From: Synaphobranchus kaupii
Lineage: Eukaryota > Chordata > Actinopteri > Anguilliformes > Synaphobranchidae
NCBI GenBank assembly: GCA_029718625.1
Contig: CM056395.1
Location: 20,238,309-20,302,308, forward strand
Reading direction: 5' to 3'
DNA: 64,000 nt
Both the position numbers and the translations under genes were made by a program. Positions 1 through 12,319 of the stretch are shown here, piece by piece. The notes under the pieces were generated by a model, which saw only the letters and a program-made list of their open reading frames with translations, had not been told where the DNA came from and searched no databases. Every line of letters starts with the position of its first letter. Position 1 is the stretch's first letter.

Positions 1-2476
1 TTCCTGAGTATAGTCTCTCAGGTACCCCGGGGGTTTACGCTCCCTGCTGGGATATCTCCCACTGTCTGAGGCATGTGACGTCACCCTAGGGTGCTTCTCG
101 CCGTCATCCTCTGGTGCTGACTGAGGATCGTCAGTCTGTACATCTGTGCTCAGTACACTAGGCTGTGGGGTCTCTACCCTCTCTTCACAGTCTCCCTTCG
201 GGTCCTGCTCTAGCTCCTGTGTCTGAGTCTCGCTTTCACAAGTTGTCTTGGTGACAAACTTTACCAGTCTGTACTTCTGCACCTTCTCTTTGTCGGGGTA
301 GTAGACTAGATAGGCGGGACTGCCCTTGTCATGCCCAACAAAACGTCCTTTCTCACATCTAGAATCTAGTTTTCCCCTGTCCTGCTGGTACGCATAGCAC
401 ACTGACCCAAATTTATGCATCCTAGCTAGATTGCACTTTTTCCCTGTCAGTGCAGAATAGGCCGTAGTGCCCATGTGCTTATTAAAACACCGGTTTCTGG
501 TATGGGCTGCTTCCTGAATGGCATAGTGCCAAAGACTCTTAGGTAGATCACTATCGATAAGCATACATCTGGCCATCTCGAAAAGAGTGCGCCCTTCTCT
601 TTCAGCTGTCCCGTTCTGGTGTGGGGAATAAGGACAAGACGTCTCGTGTCTAATCTTGTTCTTTCTCAGTAGTGTTTGAAACTCCTTACTAGTGAACTCG
701 GTCCCGTTATCTGATCTAATGCATTTCACAGTCCCATAAGGGGCTACATCTGCCAGATACTTCTCAGTGGCTTGAACTGCATCACTCTTCGCTTTCAGGA
801 AATAAACAAACACTGCCCCACACATCTGTAAATGACTGCATATACTTGAAGCCATCAATGGACTCATTGTTTACTGGACCAGCTAAATCAGTGTTTACCA
901 ACTCAAGTGGTGTCTTTACTTTATCGGTCGGATCTCTGTTCCTCGTTTGGGTGAACTTTCCCTCTATACATACTGCACATTCTTTATCAGGCTTACACTT
1001 TGTACCCTTGATTTTCATGCCTACGGTTACATCCTGCAGCTTTAAAACATCCTCATAATTACAGTGACCCATGATCTCATGCCATGTTTGGATATCATGG
1101 CTGACATGACACACATCATCAGCATCACACTCGGTTTGCAAATAGTACATCTTCTTACATACATAAATGTCAAACCTAGTACCATCCGGTAACACTAGAA
1201 CATCTCTACCTTCTTCGAAGAACACCTTGGCGCCGTTAGTGGTAGCAGACTTCACGGAGAAGAGTTCTTGGGGGTACGATGGGATGTATAGCGCGTTCTC
1301 CAGGGTCACTCGACACCGTCGCCCCTCACTGTCTATCAGACACACCTGTGCTTCTCCCCTGCCTTGCGCCACCCCGAAGGTACGCTTCCCGTCCGCCAAT
1401 TCCATGCTGTGTCTCTCCGGCTTGAAGGTGCCGTCGAAGTTCTTGAATTTGCTCTTGTCGTTGATGATGTGAGACGACGCTCCCGTGTCGACGATCAATC
1501 CTTTTCTCTAGGTCTGTAGCTGTTGTCCCGGTAGGCTTGTATCTTCTGTTCGTGCTTTGAGGGTGTAGTCTTCTCCTTCCGCAGCTGCTCGGCTATCTTG
1601 TCCACGACCTGCTTCATGGCCGCCGCCATCTTGCACGTGGGCGCACCGAGCGCCATCATCGCGGTCTTTCTTTGTGCACGCGTTGTCTGTGTGTCCCTTG
1701 CTTTTACAGAAACTACACCAAACTTTCTTTGTGCAGTCATCTTTCCGGTGGCCCTTCCCTCCGCATCGCCAACACACCAGCCCGCTGCGTTCCCCATCCC
1801 CGTCGCGGATGAATCGTTTGGCTGGCTTTTTCTTTGGCATCGCTTGGGCCTTCAGCACCCTTTCGCCTGTCTTGTCTGTGGCTGGGGCCGACTCTTCTGA
1901 GGCCTCGAAGTTCCTCAACTTCGCCTTGAACTGTCCCAACGTCAGCTCCGCGTCACCGTGTGTCACCATTAATGTGAACGGCTTGTACTTCTCCGGTAAC
2001 CCCCGCATGACCATCGCCATCATTAGTCCCTCACTCGGTGCTTCTCCCGCGCTCCTGAGTGCCGTAATGACCTGCTCAGCTCGAATAATGTATTCAGTTA
2101 CAGTCTCGTTATCAGCTTTCTTCAGCGCGGTCATTGTTGTGTACAAAGTGACAATCCGGGGTCTACCTTTTCCGATGTAGTGTTCCCGTAATACTCTGAG
2201 ACTTTCTCGGCCCTTGTCCTTTGTGTCTCTGAATATCAGTCCCAAGCTCATATTGTCGAGTAGCGGCGCTAACTCACAATAGGCGTCTGCATTCAGCTTG
2301 GCATCTGTAGCCTTCTGTACCGCGGTCAGGTCTCCAGGGGGTTCTCTAAGGATTTAAGGATAAGTTTCCTTCAATCCCACTCCGTGCATGCAACACAACA
2401 TCCTTTCTTCCCAGAGTTCATACTCCTCTGCCTTCCCGTCGAACGTGGGCCACTTGCTCTTGTGCTTACTCGCCAT
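1..2476 (-). pseudogene. Defective Ty1/copia gag-pol (5' two-thirds, runs off window)
   Basis: This is the gag-pol region of a Ty1/copia LTR retrotransposon read right to left. Gag starts at an ATG at 2476. A CCHC zinc knuckle (C-W-R-C-G-G-K-G-H-R-K-D-D-C) lies near 1750, the protease motif DTGAS near 1490, the GAG-pre-integrase motif (WHEIMGH) near 1080, and the integrase core continues open to position 1 with SDNGTEF near 710 and PHQNGTAER near 610. Protease-integrase-RT order is the copia arrangement; RT and RNase H would lie outside the window. The copy is broken: an in-frame TAA at 2354-2356, frame changes near 1680 and 1505, and another near 825. It is therefore not expected to make a full polyprotein. 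Family assignment is firm; the exact lineage is not resolved. Confidence 0.9.
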
Positions 2477-2643
2477 GGCTTTTGTGTTTGTAGCTTTCGG
2501 TAGCTCAGCTTAGCTCCTTGTTAGCGTAGCTTTAGCTTCCCTCGGTTCTCCTGACGCTAAACTAGCTCAACACTAGGCTAACTAGCCACTCCTATGCTAT
2601 CGCACGTGCGTACTCCGTCGAACTGTAGAATAATTCATTGTAT

Positions 2644-2657
2644 CTGGGCCCATAACC
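2644..2657 (-). promoter_or_regulatory. Primer binding site, half-tRNA-iMet type
   Basis: Abutting the LTR, the + strand reads CTGGGCCCATAACC, which matches the anticodon region of eukaryotic initiator tRNA-Met. The element's own strand is therefore complementary to an internal part of that tRNA, not to its 3' CCA end. Drosophila copia is known to prime from a 5' half-fragment of the same tRNA, so the same priming mode is inferred here. Confidence 0.75.
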
Positions 2658-2982
2658 TGTTAGCAGAGTAGACTTATACCTTTTGTCTACCTGCGCAGCG
2701 TGAAGGTGATTATTCTTAGTTCAAACAGGATCGTACTGTCCAGACAGTTATCTTAATTTAGCCATTCAACTCGGCGTTGTTTATTCAACGATAGAACACA
2801 GTGCTGCTGCTCTCTCCTGAGTCAGCCAGCCAAGAGAGCGAGGGGGCGTAGCTATGCCTCTCCTTATACCCAGGCAGTGACAACAATCATTGCAGTAACG
2901 GACAATACACAGCGCAACAGCGCCTCCCCCTGGGCAAAGTGGTAGTCGCAGCTACTCACATAAACAATATGGTACACTAACA
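2658..2982 (-). repeat. 5' LTR of the Ty1/copia element
   Basis: A 325 bp segment begins TGTTAG and ends CTAACA, a perfect 6-bp inverted terminus of the TG...CA type, and lies directly upstream (in element orientation) of the primer site and gag. A TATAAG box on the - strand lies near 2863-2868. The partner LTR is outside the window, so LTR identity (age) and the target-site duplication cannot be read. Confidence 0.8.
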
Positions 2983-4560
2983 CATGTACTCATACAATAA
3001 TATACATATCTCTATATGTCATATCTCAACAAGGGGCAAGGCAGCAATCCGTGGTGAGACAGGCTGGGTCAAAAACTGGGGAGACAGGGCAACGGTACAA
3101 AGCACAGTCCAAAGAATGGTCAAAGAACAGGCAGGGGTCGTAACCAGGAAGGCACAAAGACAGTAACCAAAAATCAGAGTCGCGAGAACACAGGCAGAGG
3201 TCAAAAACCGGGGAGGCAGAGGAGGAACAAAAAGACTTAAAACAGAAATAAAACAACCACGGGTAATGGACAAGGGGTACAAAAAACTCTGAAACAAATA
3301 CTCAGCAACTATCAGGCAACTAGGAATCAAAAAATCTAGTGAGGAACTCGCGAAGATGGACTGAAATAGCAGGGGTTAAATACACAGGGAGAGACAGACA
3401 TAATGGGAATCAGGTGTGCAGACACAGGGAGGGGAGATTGCTCACAGGTGAGCACAATGAAACGATAAGGGAAGCTAATAGTACAATAACGAGGGAACAC
3501 ATAAGACGCGGACCGGACTAGCACATAACATAGACTATACATGACATGGATCGGAGAAGACCCGTGCACACAACGAGGTAGAGGAATGCGGAAATCAGAT
3601 GCAGCTGAAACAAGTAGGGAATCACAGTAAGATATTCAGAGATAGGACAGAAGAAAAAAAAAAAAAGGTGCAGATGGAAACTGAGATTGCATTAGTAAAT
3701 TAGTAGGTTAGTAGAAACTCTAATTCCCTGACGTTAGTAAATTAGTTGATTAGTATTATTTACAAGTTAGTCGTTAGTGTATTAGTAAGAAACCTAATTC
3801 TAAGTGGTTAGTAACGATTAGTAGATTAGTATTATAAACAAAAGTAATTAGTGAAGAAGGAAGTAAACGAAAGTGGAAATACAGCGAAACCCGAAATCAC
3901 CAAAGGCTCCCGAATAGTGTGACGACGACAGGGAGTGACAGTAATACCAAACATGGAACAGTGAAAGCTCAAAAAATAATCAGAATAAATAAACATGGTA
4001 AAAATCAGAAACATAAATGAAACAAACTAACAGGCAGAATACAGAAACCTAACAGCATCTCTCCAGTATAACAACTCCTGCTCAGTGCTATGCATAGATA
4101 AACGTACTGACTAGCACATCAATGCGTATTATATCTTTGATTACATAAATACAGAGGTGTAAAATCCAGGTTCAGAAAGTAAAGGTCTTCCTGTTAGGAT
4201 TCTGAGTTTTGTCTGTTTGTATTTGTTATTTCTGTTCCTTGTTGTTTATTATTTTTCATTATTATTATTGTATTTATGTATTTTTCTGTACTCGTGTTTA
4301 TTATTATTAGTGTAGTTACTCTCGTGTCTGTTTACGTTTTCACAGTTACAGTCCATATTCCAGTTTATGTTCACGTAGTTGCCTTTATGTTACTCCCCGG
4401 TCTTCATCTCACTTTTCGGGAGCCTTCGGGTGTTTTCGGTCCTCTCTGTATTTCCCCTGACTAAACTAGTTGTTCCACTTATTGTTTATATTACTAATTA
4501 ACACTAACAACTCAGGGCCGCCGGCAAGGGTGTGGCCAATGGGCACCTTGGTGTGGCATC
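2983..4560. other. Intergenic, repeat-like; no gene seen
   Basis: The first part (about 3040-3560) is strand-asymmetric and purine-rich, with recurring short blocks such as GGTCAAAAAC and ACAGGCAG; it resembles a dispersed teleost repeat, but I cannot name the family. From 3690 to 3836 the sequence is a degenerate run of TTAGTA-like words. The rest is AT-rich without a convincing open frame. Confidence 0.4.
3690..3836 (+). repeat. Degenerate TTAGTA-type simple repeat
   Basis: Variants of TTAGTAAATTAG, GATTAGTA and GTTAGTA recur throughout this 147-base stretch, interspersed with unrelated short spacers. No constant unit length is kept, so this is an old or imperfect simple repeat. Confidence 0.5.
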
Positions 4561-4600
4561 GCCCCACCCCTTTCTCTATTTTTTTTAATGATTATGATCA

Positions 4601-6305
4601 TTATATATTTTGAATTACTGAGCCAAGACACTTAGTATACATAGAGAACAGCAGAGGACCCAGTACAGATCCCTGCGGGACTCCTGTAGACAGGGGATGG
4701 GGAGCAGAGACGGAACCCTTCCAGGAGACTTGGTAGGATCTATCAGTGAGATAGGATGTAAACCAAGAGAGGGCAGTTCCAGAGATGCCCATCTCAGCTA
4801 GTGTGGACATCAGGAGTTTGTGGTTGACCGTGTCAAAGGAGGCAGACAGGTCAAGGAGAATCAGGACAGAGGAGAGGGAGGAGGCTCTGGCAGTGGCAAG
4901 TGCCTCAGTCACAGCCAGGAGCTCAGTTTCAGTGGAATGTTGGTTAAGGGCAGCTCGTTCAAGAGCTTTGGACAGGAAGGGCAGGAGAGACACAGGACGA
5001 TAGTTTCTAACATCAGAGGGGTCTAAGCTAGGTTTTTTTAAGGAGTGGGGTAACACGGGCAGTTTTGAAAACAGCAGGAACATAGCCACAGGTTAAGGAG
5101 GTGTTGAAAATGGAAGATAGATATGGAAGGACCTCACCGGATATAGACTGGAGGACTGCCGACGGGATGGGGTCCAGTGGGCAGGTGGTTGCACGCTGGC
5201 GCGTTACAAGTTGGAGTACATCTGTGTCCTCCAGAGTCTTAAAGGACAAAAATGTAGCGGTGGGTTCATTATGGGGCATATGAGGCGTCACCGGATGTGT
5301 GAAGGAGTTTCGGATCACGGCTACCTTCTCCTCAAAGTGGATCAAGAAGTCATCGGCAGAGAGGGATGAGGGTGAGGGGGGTGGAGGAGGGATCAGCAGG
5401 GAAGAGAAGGTGGAAAAGAGTTTACGGGGGTTAGACATGCATGCATTAATTTTTGACTGGTAAAATGTTGCCTTAGCAGACGTAGTTGCTGATGTGAAGG
5501 CTGCCAGCAGAGTGTGATACGAGGCCAGATCATCTGGGGATCTGGATTTCCTCCGCTTTCTCTCGGCAGCTCGCAGCGTGGTTCTGCTGGATCGGAGAGA
5601 ATCAGTCAGCCACGGGCATGGGAGTGATGATCGGGCCGGTTTGGAGACGAGAGGACATAGTGAATCGAGAGACTGAGAGAGGCAGGAGTTAAAGGTGGAG
5701 GGTGGCGACTTCAATAGGTAAATTAACAAAAGAAGCAGGAGGAGGAAGTACAGAGAGAGCAGAGGTAGAGAGAGAGGAGTGTGAGAGAGTGCGGAGATTT
5801 CTCCTGAAAGTTACAGGGGGTAGGTTGTTAGGGGAGATGCGGGAGAGTGGGTAGGAGAGAGAGAATTAAATAAATAAATGGTCCGATACATGGAGCGGAG
5901 TCACCGTGAGTTCAGACGTGGCGCAGCTCCTGGTGAATACAAGGTCTAGTTGGTTACCAGCCTTGTGGGTGGCGGGCGATGGGGACTGGGTGAGGGCGAG
6001 GGACTGGAGGAGTGAGGCGACACTGGATGACTGGGAGCTCTCTGGCTGGAGGTTGAAGTCACCCAGTAGAATTATAGGGGTGCCATCCTCAGGGAAGGAG
6101 CTCAGGAGAGTGTCCAGTTCATCCAGGAAAGCGCTGAGTGGACCTGGAGGGCGGTAGAGAACAACAATGTTGAGTTTAGACGAGTGAGTTACAGTGATTG
6201 CATGAAACTCAAAGGAGGAGATATTTAAGCTGTGTAAAGAGGGCATGGAGAATTTCCAGGACTGAGATATAAGCAAACCAGTGCCCCCGCCTCGGCCAGA
6301 GTGGA
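4601..6305 (-). pseudogene. L2-type LINE fragment (endonuclease to mid reverse transcriptase)
   Basis: Read right to left, the sequence gives the apurinic endonuclease C-terminal half (LLGDFNLQP near 6060, LDLVFTRS and LHVSDHLF near 5880), a linker, then reverse transcriptase (RNYRPVSLLPFLSK near 5000, FDTVNHKLL near 4820, GVPQGSVLGPLLF near 4680). These motifs fit the L2/jockey-group LINEs of fish. The copy starts inside the endonuclease and stops just after GVPQGS, before the YADD catalytic block, so it is truncated at both ends. There is a frame change near 5040 at a T-run, others between 5730 and 5866, and an internal deletion just after the LERAALNQ block. It is inactive. Confidence 0.85.
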
Positions 6306-6489
6306 ATATATTACATTCCAGTAATATATTCCATTCAAGTAATTTAAGAAAAACGATTGCACACATAAATCCCTGTGGGATAAGTTGAAAGCACAAGGTA
6401 AATAATAAGTAAAACGTAATAGAACCAAGAGCTGAAAACGCCAAAAAACTTGAACAATTAAGTGCTTCAATAGGCACAACATAGAACAT

Positions 6490-6919
6490 AATTATGTGGT
6501 CAGTCTTTCTTTAAGGCTTCACCGTTGGTTACAGTTCTGTTCCACTCTTGTTTGCATGTGTGACAAAACCAGGGGTCATTTGCATCAGGTGCATGAGTCC
6601 AACACAATCAAGGTGGTTACACCTTAACATAACATAACATAAGGTGTCACCTTCACATAACAGCTAAAGTTACCGTTAATGTTTATAGTTTGCGTGTCTG
6701 CAAAAAGGACGATAATACCCACAACGCAACGCTGGTGTGAAGTCGTGCCTGTATACAGTACCGTTTGTTTTTACACAGAATTTACCCTAATTTGGCGGCC
6801 GTGAAGATTTGAATAGGGAAACTGAGGTATCTATGTTTGTATATTTATGGTACCAGTCAGCTTCTGAGCCAATCACAATTCTATAAACTAACTTCCTTCC
6901 GTTTCATGTAAGTGCCTTC
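6490..6919. other. Intergenic, no gene seen
   Basis: AT-rich sequence with a short (AACAT)n run near 6625-6645. No coding, RNA or recognised transposon signature was found. Confidence 0.5.
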
Positions 6920-7624
6920 CATATACATATATACTTTCTCTCACATACATACATTCTACTCTCACATACATATATTATCACTCTCACATACATACATTCT
7001 ATTATGAGAATATATGTATGTGAGAGTGAGAATATATGTATATGAGAGTGAGAATGTATGTATGTGAGAGTGAGAATATATGTATGTGAGAGTGAGAATA
7101 TATGTATGTGAGAGTGAAAATATATGTATGTGAGAGTGAGAATATATGTATGTGAGAGAGAATATATGTGAGAGTGAGAATATATGTATGTGAGTGAGAA
7201 TATATGTGTGAGAGTGAGAATATATGTATGTGAGAGTGAGAATATATGTATGTGAGAGTGAGAATATATGTATGTGAGAGTGAAAATATATGTATGTGAG
7301 AGTGAGAATATATGTATGTGAGAGAGAATATATGTATGTGAGAGAGAATATATGTATGTGAGAGTGAGAATATATGTATGTGAGAGTGAGAATATATGTA
7401 TGTGAGAGTGAGAATATATGTATGTGAGAGTGAAAATATATGTATGTGAGAGTGAGAATATATGTATGTGAGAGTGAGAATATATGTATGTGAGAGTGAG
7501 AATATATGTATGTGAGTGTGAATATATGTGTGAGAGTGAGAATATATGTATGTGAGAGTGAGAATATATGTATGTGAGAGTGAGAATATATGTATGTGAG
7601 AGTGAGAATATATGTATGTGAGAG
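6920..7624. repeat. 22-bp minisatellite with an inverted leading block
   Basis: From 7006 to 7624 a unit close to GAGAATATATGTATGTGAGAGT (22 bp) repeats roughly 28 times; some copies are shortened by internal deletions (18-20 bp) and some have AAAA in place of GAGAA. From 6920 to 7000 the same words occur in reverse complement, giving a head-to-head junction near 7003. Open frames across it are by-products of the repeat. Confidence 0.9.
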
Positions 7625-7639
7625 GTCCAACATGGATTA

Positions 7640-7847
7640 TGGCCTAAACGGCCCCTCATAGTCATATTCATATTGATCATATTCATATAAAAATATATAT
7701 CTGTTAGAAATATTTCAGAAAGATAGACACAAGGTATTTCCGATGTCTGAGTTTTTCTGCATTTCTTGTGTGAGACTTGTGCAGACGCATTTCCTCTTAC
7801 TTATGGTCTGCAGCCCCCCAACCCCCTCACATCCTGTTGATCTAAGA

Positions 7848-7906
<59 letters not shown>

Positions 7907-8300
7907 TGCGTGTGCGTGCTTGCTTGCTTGCTTGCTTGCCTACTACAAACTATTTCAAATTAATGTTGCTTCTGCCCTCAGCACAGCAGCTCTGTAGATT
8001 GATCCTCACATCACAAGCAGCAGTTACTCCAACACGCGCTGAAAACTCACTGGCCTCAGGTCCATAATGGAGGCTTAGTGTCTGAGAGAAACACCACATG
8101 CATTGTGCTGCTTGCATGACCAAATATGGAAATATTTATAGATTTTGGGTGGGAGGGGGAATGGAAAGCACACCCTTTGAGGCTGGTGTGGGGGAGGTGT
8201 GATGTACAGTCTGGCAGAAGTGCTAAATCATAGCCCTACAGCCCTTTTCTCACTTTGAGCACCTGCCTCTCAAAAGGTCTCTGCACGACCCTGCTTCACT
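7640..8300. other. Intergenic with microsatellites; no gene seen
   Basis: Contains the (TG)n/(CTTG)n microsatellite and otherwise unremarkable sequence. No conserved open frame was recognised. Confidence 0.5.
7852..7939 (+). repeat. (TG)n microsatellite followed by (CTTG)n
   Basis: About 25 TG dinucleotides (7852-7902), a short TACGTGCG spacer, then five to six CTTG tetranucleotides (7917-7939). Confidence 0.95.
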
Positions 8301-8309
8301 GTCTCCGCC

Positions 8310-8690
8310 AAAAAAGCTTGGCGTATCGATTCAGACCTACCCTTTCAGGCCCACATTAATAATATCACGAGAGTGGCCTTCTTCCACTTGAGCAATATAA
8401 CTAAAGAAGATATTGTCCTTGGAGGATGCTGGAAAAAATTATTTATGCTTTTGTGACCTCTCGACTGGGTTACTGTAATGTTTTATTGTCTGGTTACACT
8501 AACTCAACCCTGAAACCGAAGTACATTGTACAGAATGCAGCTGCTAAGGTAGTTAGAACTAACAAATGTGAGCATATCAGCCCGGTGCTAAAATCTCTTC
8601 ATTAAATTCAGAATTAACTAGACTACACTATATTACTTTTAACGTATAAAGCTTTAAATGGTTTGCCTTTAAATCCGGACCACCCTGACA
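8310..8690 (+). pseudogene. L2-type LINE reverse-transcriptase tail, decayed
   Basis: Translated pieces include AFVTSRLGYCNVLLSG (near 8445), VQNAAAK, HISPVLKSLH and LLLTYKALNGL, the characteristic C-terminal end of L2-type LINE reverse transcriptases. In-frame stops and frame changes interrupt it throughout. No catalytic blocks remain, so this is an old 5'-truncated insertion. Confidence 0.8.
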
Positions 8691-8699
8691 GATCATCCG

Positions 8700-10630
8700 A
8701 CAGGGTCCCAAAGATGAGATTTCAGATTTCACCCTGTTTATTTTTGGATTACTATACAGATGACTGAACCACAGCGCTGATTTATAGGAGAAACCTGTGA
8801 AAACAGTGGGAAATCATGTGATATTCCTGATTATGGGAATGCGATAACCACCATTCCAGAGTGGCCGAATAATACTTTTAAGTCACAGGAAAGCCCAATA
8901 ACAAGTTATCTGGTTCACTTCCATACCACAGTATAGGGAGTCTGACTAGATTTGCATCCGTTCGGCATACTCCTGATAATTTAATTTAACTCCTGATACA
9001 GAATGGTTAACATATGCAAACAATATTTGCATATTTCCTATCAGTTCATAACTGCCTGCCACAGGTGAGGGTTGAACCCAGCACAGAATGGTTGCAAGAA
9101 TGTCCAAGCTACATCTTTAGTTAATAAAGCAAGCTAAAATGTCTTGACTCCAACTTCTTTAAAACGATGTTGGGTTAAGCAGCAGGTTATGAGATGTTTG
9201 TAGAGTCTAACATGCTCTTCAGCAGTGTCTTCAGAGTGTCGTTTTTTGCACTCTTCCTCTGTGCTCAACTGGACAAAAATACTATTTAATCAGATGCAAA
9301 AAGTATTGCCAGCTCCCACTGCATTTCACTATGCAGTTAAAATTATTACAGTCTCCAATAACGACATTGATAGATCATAAATATGGAGAATTCAGAGGGT
9401 TTTTGTTATTTTCAGTCTGTCATTTAATTGCAGTATTCCTTACATTCATGTATATGTATAATAGGTGTCTGCCTGGAAAGTTAGCCAGCTAGTTTGCTTA
9501 CCTAAGCTGGCCTAGTATGCAAGGTTAGCTAGCTAGCAGTAAACTACTGTAGGTGTAAATTGCATTTTTTTTTCACTGTCTGCATTTGGAGCTTGGCCAA
9601 GATGAGATCATGATTGGTCAGGTTTGTAACTGACCATTGGTTTATTATCGAAGCATATCCTGGAAGTTGGACGGAATCTGCTCAGGCTCACAGTACTATC
9701 GATTATGGCCCTGACAAGTGAGCCTACTTTTCCTGACAAGTGAGCTTTGTAATTTGTCCATGTAAAACTCACTGTGCTTTACTCTTACTTGTTTCCCTCC
9801 TGTGCTTGTCTGATAGCATTTAGATTTAACATCATTTTACAGTTTGTGGGGTTTGACAAAGCATTATATCATGTACAGTATGTGCATAATGAGTATAAAT
9901 GATAATGTTGTGCTGTATATAGGTTGCACTGTATATGCCACATACAGAAAACAGGAAATGGACAAGCAGTCAGTGTGTGTCTGTGGAAAATGTGTCCTCT
10001 CTGTGGCAAACACCATTCACCTTCCACCTTTCACCTTTCACCACAGCCTGAATACCACAATTTGGGTGTGAAGACATTGGTTTACCCTGCTGAATACCAA
10101 CTGAAAGAGCTCTGAAAATCTGCTGTGTGAAACAACATTATTTAATTCCTCTTTGTACTGAAAACCCTCAGGTAAGACTGAGTCAGGCGGTGTTAAACCA
10201 GAACAATTAGAACCTGTGGTGGGGGTGATAAACAGATGCATGGTTATTACACTGAGCGCGGTAGCCTGATTCATACTCTTAGTGTAGGCGGTGCTCTATA
10301 CAGTATATCGGCATTTGTGGGTATTAAAGCTGAAGGCAATATACTTACACATTTTGCACTAGTATAAAGCATGCTTCATTTCCAACATGCCCATGTGTCC
10401 TATTTGTGACCACGTATCTTGCATGTATTCTTTCTTCAGAGCTTGTCCACAAACTGTTGATATATGCACCATAGCATACAATTTTTTAACTAGTGTGATT
10501 AACTGACAGATCCTGCATTCAAGTGCATATCATAGATTGAAGAGTGTATATTGCTATGATCTCTTAAGGATATTGATCTAATTTTCAACTCAGACTCTAT
10601 ATCATATATTACATTTTGGCTATCAATATA
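8700..10630. other. Intergenic, no gene seen
   Basis: About 1.9 kb of AT-rich DNA. Short direct words such as CTGACAAGTGAGC (9709 and 9733) repeat locally. No gene, RNA or transposon end was recognised on either strand. Confidence 0.45.
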
Positions 10631-10633
10631 GTA

Positions 10634-10772
10634 GTTGTGTGGTGCAGTTGGTAGAGCACTGCGCTAACAATGCAAAGGCTGCGGGTTCGATCCCAGCTGA
10701 CTGCATACACTGAAAAACGTATGCGTTTGTATACTGTATGTTGTTTGGGATAAAAGCATCTGCAAAGAGGCG
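10634..10772 (+). repeat. tRNA-derived SINE
   Basis: The 5' part has a pol III A-box-like TGGTGCAGTTGG and a perfect B box GGTTCGATCCC (near 10684), as in a tRNA-derived head. The body is followed by GGGATAAAAGCATCTGCAAA, close to the tail shared by many teleost SINEs and L2-type LINEs. It lacks the CCA end and paired stems of a functional tRNA gene. Confidence 0.75.
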
Positions 10773-10794
10773 TAGCATCTAAAAAGCAATATAT

Positions 10795-11650
10795 TTCTCT
10801 GGGAATTGGGTGGTGGGTCTAGATTTAGCTGTAAATTACACTGGAACAGTATGGAACACATGGTTGGCTAAATAGCTGTAAATCATCAATGGTCTGACAT
10901 GTCAAACAAGCCTTAAACCATCACTCTGCTGCCAGATATGCAGTAGATATGGATGGATCACTAAAGCTGACAGTCTGCACTTCAACCTAAGGGTTGTTTC
11001 TCCTGACAAATTTTCCTGTTGAACTCTATGGAAAAAGAAGTCAGGAGAAGAAACCCTTCAAGTTATCCATCCATATCTACTGCATATCTGGCAGCAGAGT
11101 GATGTTTTGAGACTCGTTTGATACCTCAGATCCTTGATGACTTATAGCCATTTCGCCAACCATGTATTCCATACTCTTCCAGCATAATGTACAGCTAAAT
11201 CTAGTCCCACCACCCAATTCCCATAGAAATCCATTAAAATGCAGAGAAATCATAGTATCGCTTGGAAGACTCCCAGAAAATAAGATATCAAGAGTCTTTT
11301 GATGTTGTTGGGTCACAGACATCAGCAAGTCATGGCATGCTAAGGATATGCGAACAAATATTAAAAATGATTACTTTATTCTACATTATGTTAAAATGTT
11401 CAATATTTTTTGATGCCCGGAAATAGGGGGGGGCTATGTACAAAAGGTTCTATAATTTCTAAATGGTCCATCCGATATGGATGAAAATACCCTCAATAAA
11501 GCTGAGTCTGCACTTCAACATCATTGTCATTGTATCCTTTCAAACTCAAAGTGCTAGAGTACAGAACCAAAATTACAAAAAAATGTGTCACTGTCCAATG
11601 AATTATGGTGTTCACTGTATGACAGATGTAATTATACACAGTGGAGATAC
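10795..11650. mobile_element. Tc1/mariner-derived palindromic repeat (family copy 1)
   Basis: Carries the family signature CTGCCAGATATGCAGTAGAT (10931, and inverted near 11083), with a short loop containing the reverse-complementary pair around GACAAATTTTCCTGTTG. Outer parts include GATATGCGAACAAATATTAA and TGGATGAAAATACCCTCAAT, typical of degenerate fish Tc1 sequences. No transposase is encoded. Related copies lie at 26455, 27514, 49715, 50722, 53225, 57281 and 58228. Confidence 0.7.
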
Positions 11651-12250
11651 TTATGCATGATTCAAAGAACAAGTAATTACTTGTAATTATTGTTGTAAGT
11701 GGCATCCAGCAGCAACAACAGCAAAGTGTAACACAGGGTAGTTCAGTAATGTTGCGGGATGAATATGCCTGTCATGGGTTCAGTGCGTTCATGCTTAGAA
11801 GGCAAGGACATTGGGCCTCATTCACCAATCATTCTACGAACAATTAGATGTTTCTGTTCTGAGCTTCTGTTCTACCCAAGAAAAAATATCAAATAAAAAA
11901 AAAAAAACATTGGTGAATGCCAGAATGTTCATGAAAACGTTTTAAAGAACGTCTTAAGAACAAATTTGTTTATAGAATGGTTCGTGAATGAGGCCCATTG
12001 TTATTTGTTACTCAGTGCTACTGAGTGAGCATCTTCAGTCCATCCATGTTAAAGCAGTTTTTTTCAAGCACTTTTCAAAATGAGAGCATGAGATGTCCCC
12101 CAATGGTTTGTGGGGCATGGCACTGAAGTTATCCACACGTCACGGCCTTCTCAGCCACCAAATCTGCACCATATCGAGCATTTATGTGATAAGGTCACAG
12201 GAACTGGCCTTGGACACAGCCAGTCACTCACAATGGTTGGACCAGTGCAG
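11651..12250. other. Intergenic, possible short inverted repeat element; no gene seen
   Basis: GGGCCTCATTCACCAATCATTCTACGAAC (11814) is mirrored by GTTCGTGAATGAGGCCCA (11979), giving a roughly 185 bp inverted-repeat unit that may be a miniature transposon. Nothing coding was seen. Confidence 0.4.
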
Positions 12251-12319
12251 TCATATGCGTACATCTGTATACACAACTCTGTCTTCTGTTTCTGAGTCCA
12301 GTTCACCGCAAACATCTCC
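12251..12319 (-). CDS. Candidate terminal exon with ITIM-like tail (SLAM-like receptor fragment)
   Basis: On the - strand, a pyrimidine-rich acceptor (TTTCCTGTGCCACAG) precedes 23 codons ending in TGA. The encoded tail finishes EDRVVYTDVRI. VVYTDV fits the ITIM pattern (V/I/L/S-x-Y-x-x-V/L/I) and resembles the tyrosine tails of CD2/SLAM-family receptors. Upstream on the same strand (12413-13637) lies DNA repeated at 53852-55018, directly 3' of the SLAM-like gene's transmembrane exon. The inference is that this is the last exon of a duplicated receptor whose other exons are lost or in the gap. It could also be a chance open frame. Confidence 0.4.
   Translation of the reverse strand, partial: GDVCGELDSETEDRVVYTDVRI

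Noticed and set aside
6904..7686. Open frames of 223 and 260 codons rich in SHTYILTL
   Set aside because: They are translations of the 22-bp minisatellite, whose unit contains no stop on the - strand.
10634..10710. Functional tRNA gene
   Set aside because: A and B boxes are present but the acceptor stem does not pair, and a SINE tail follows.
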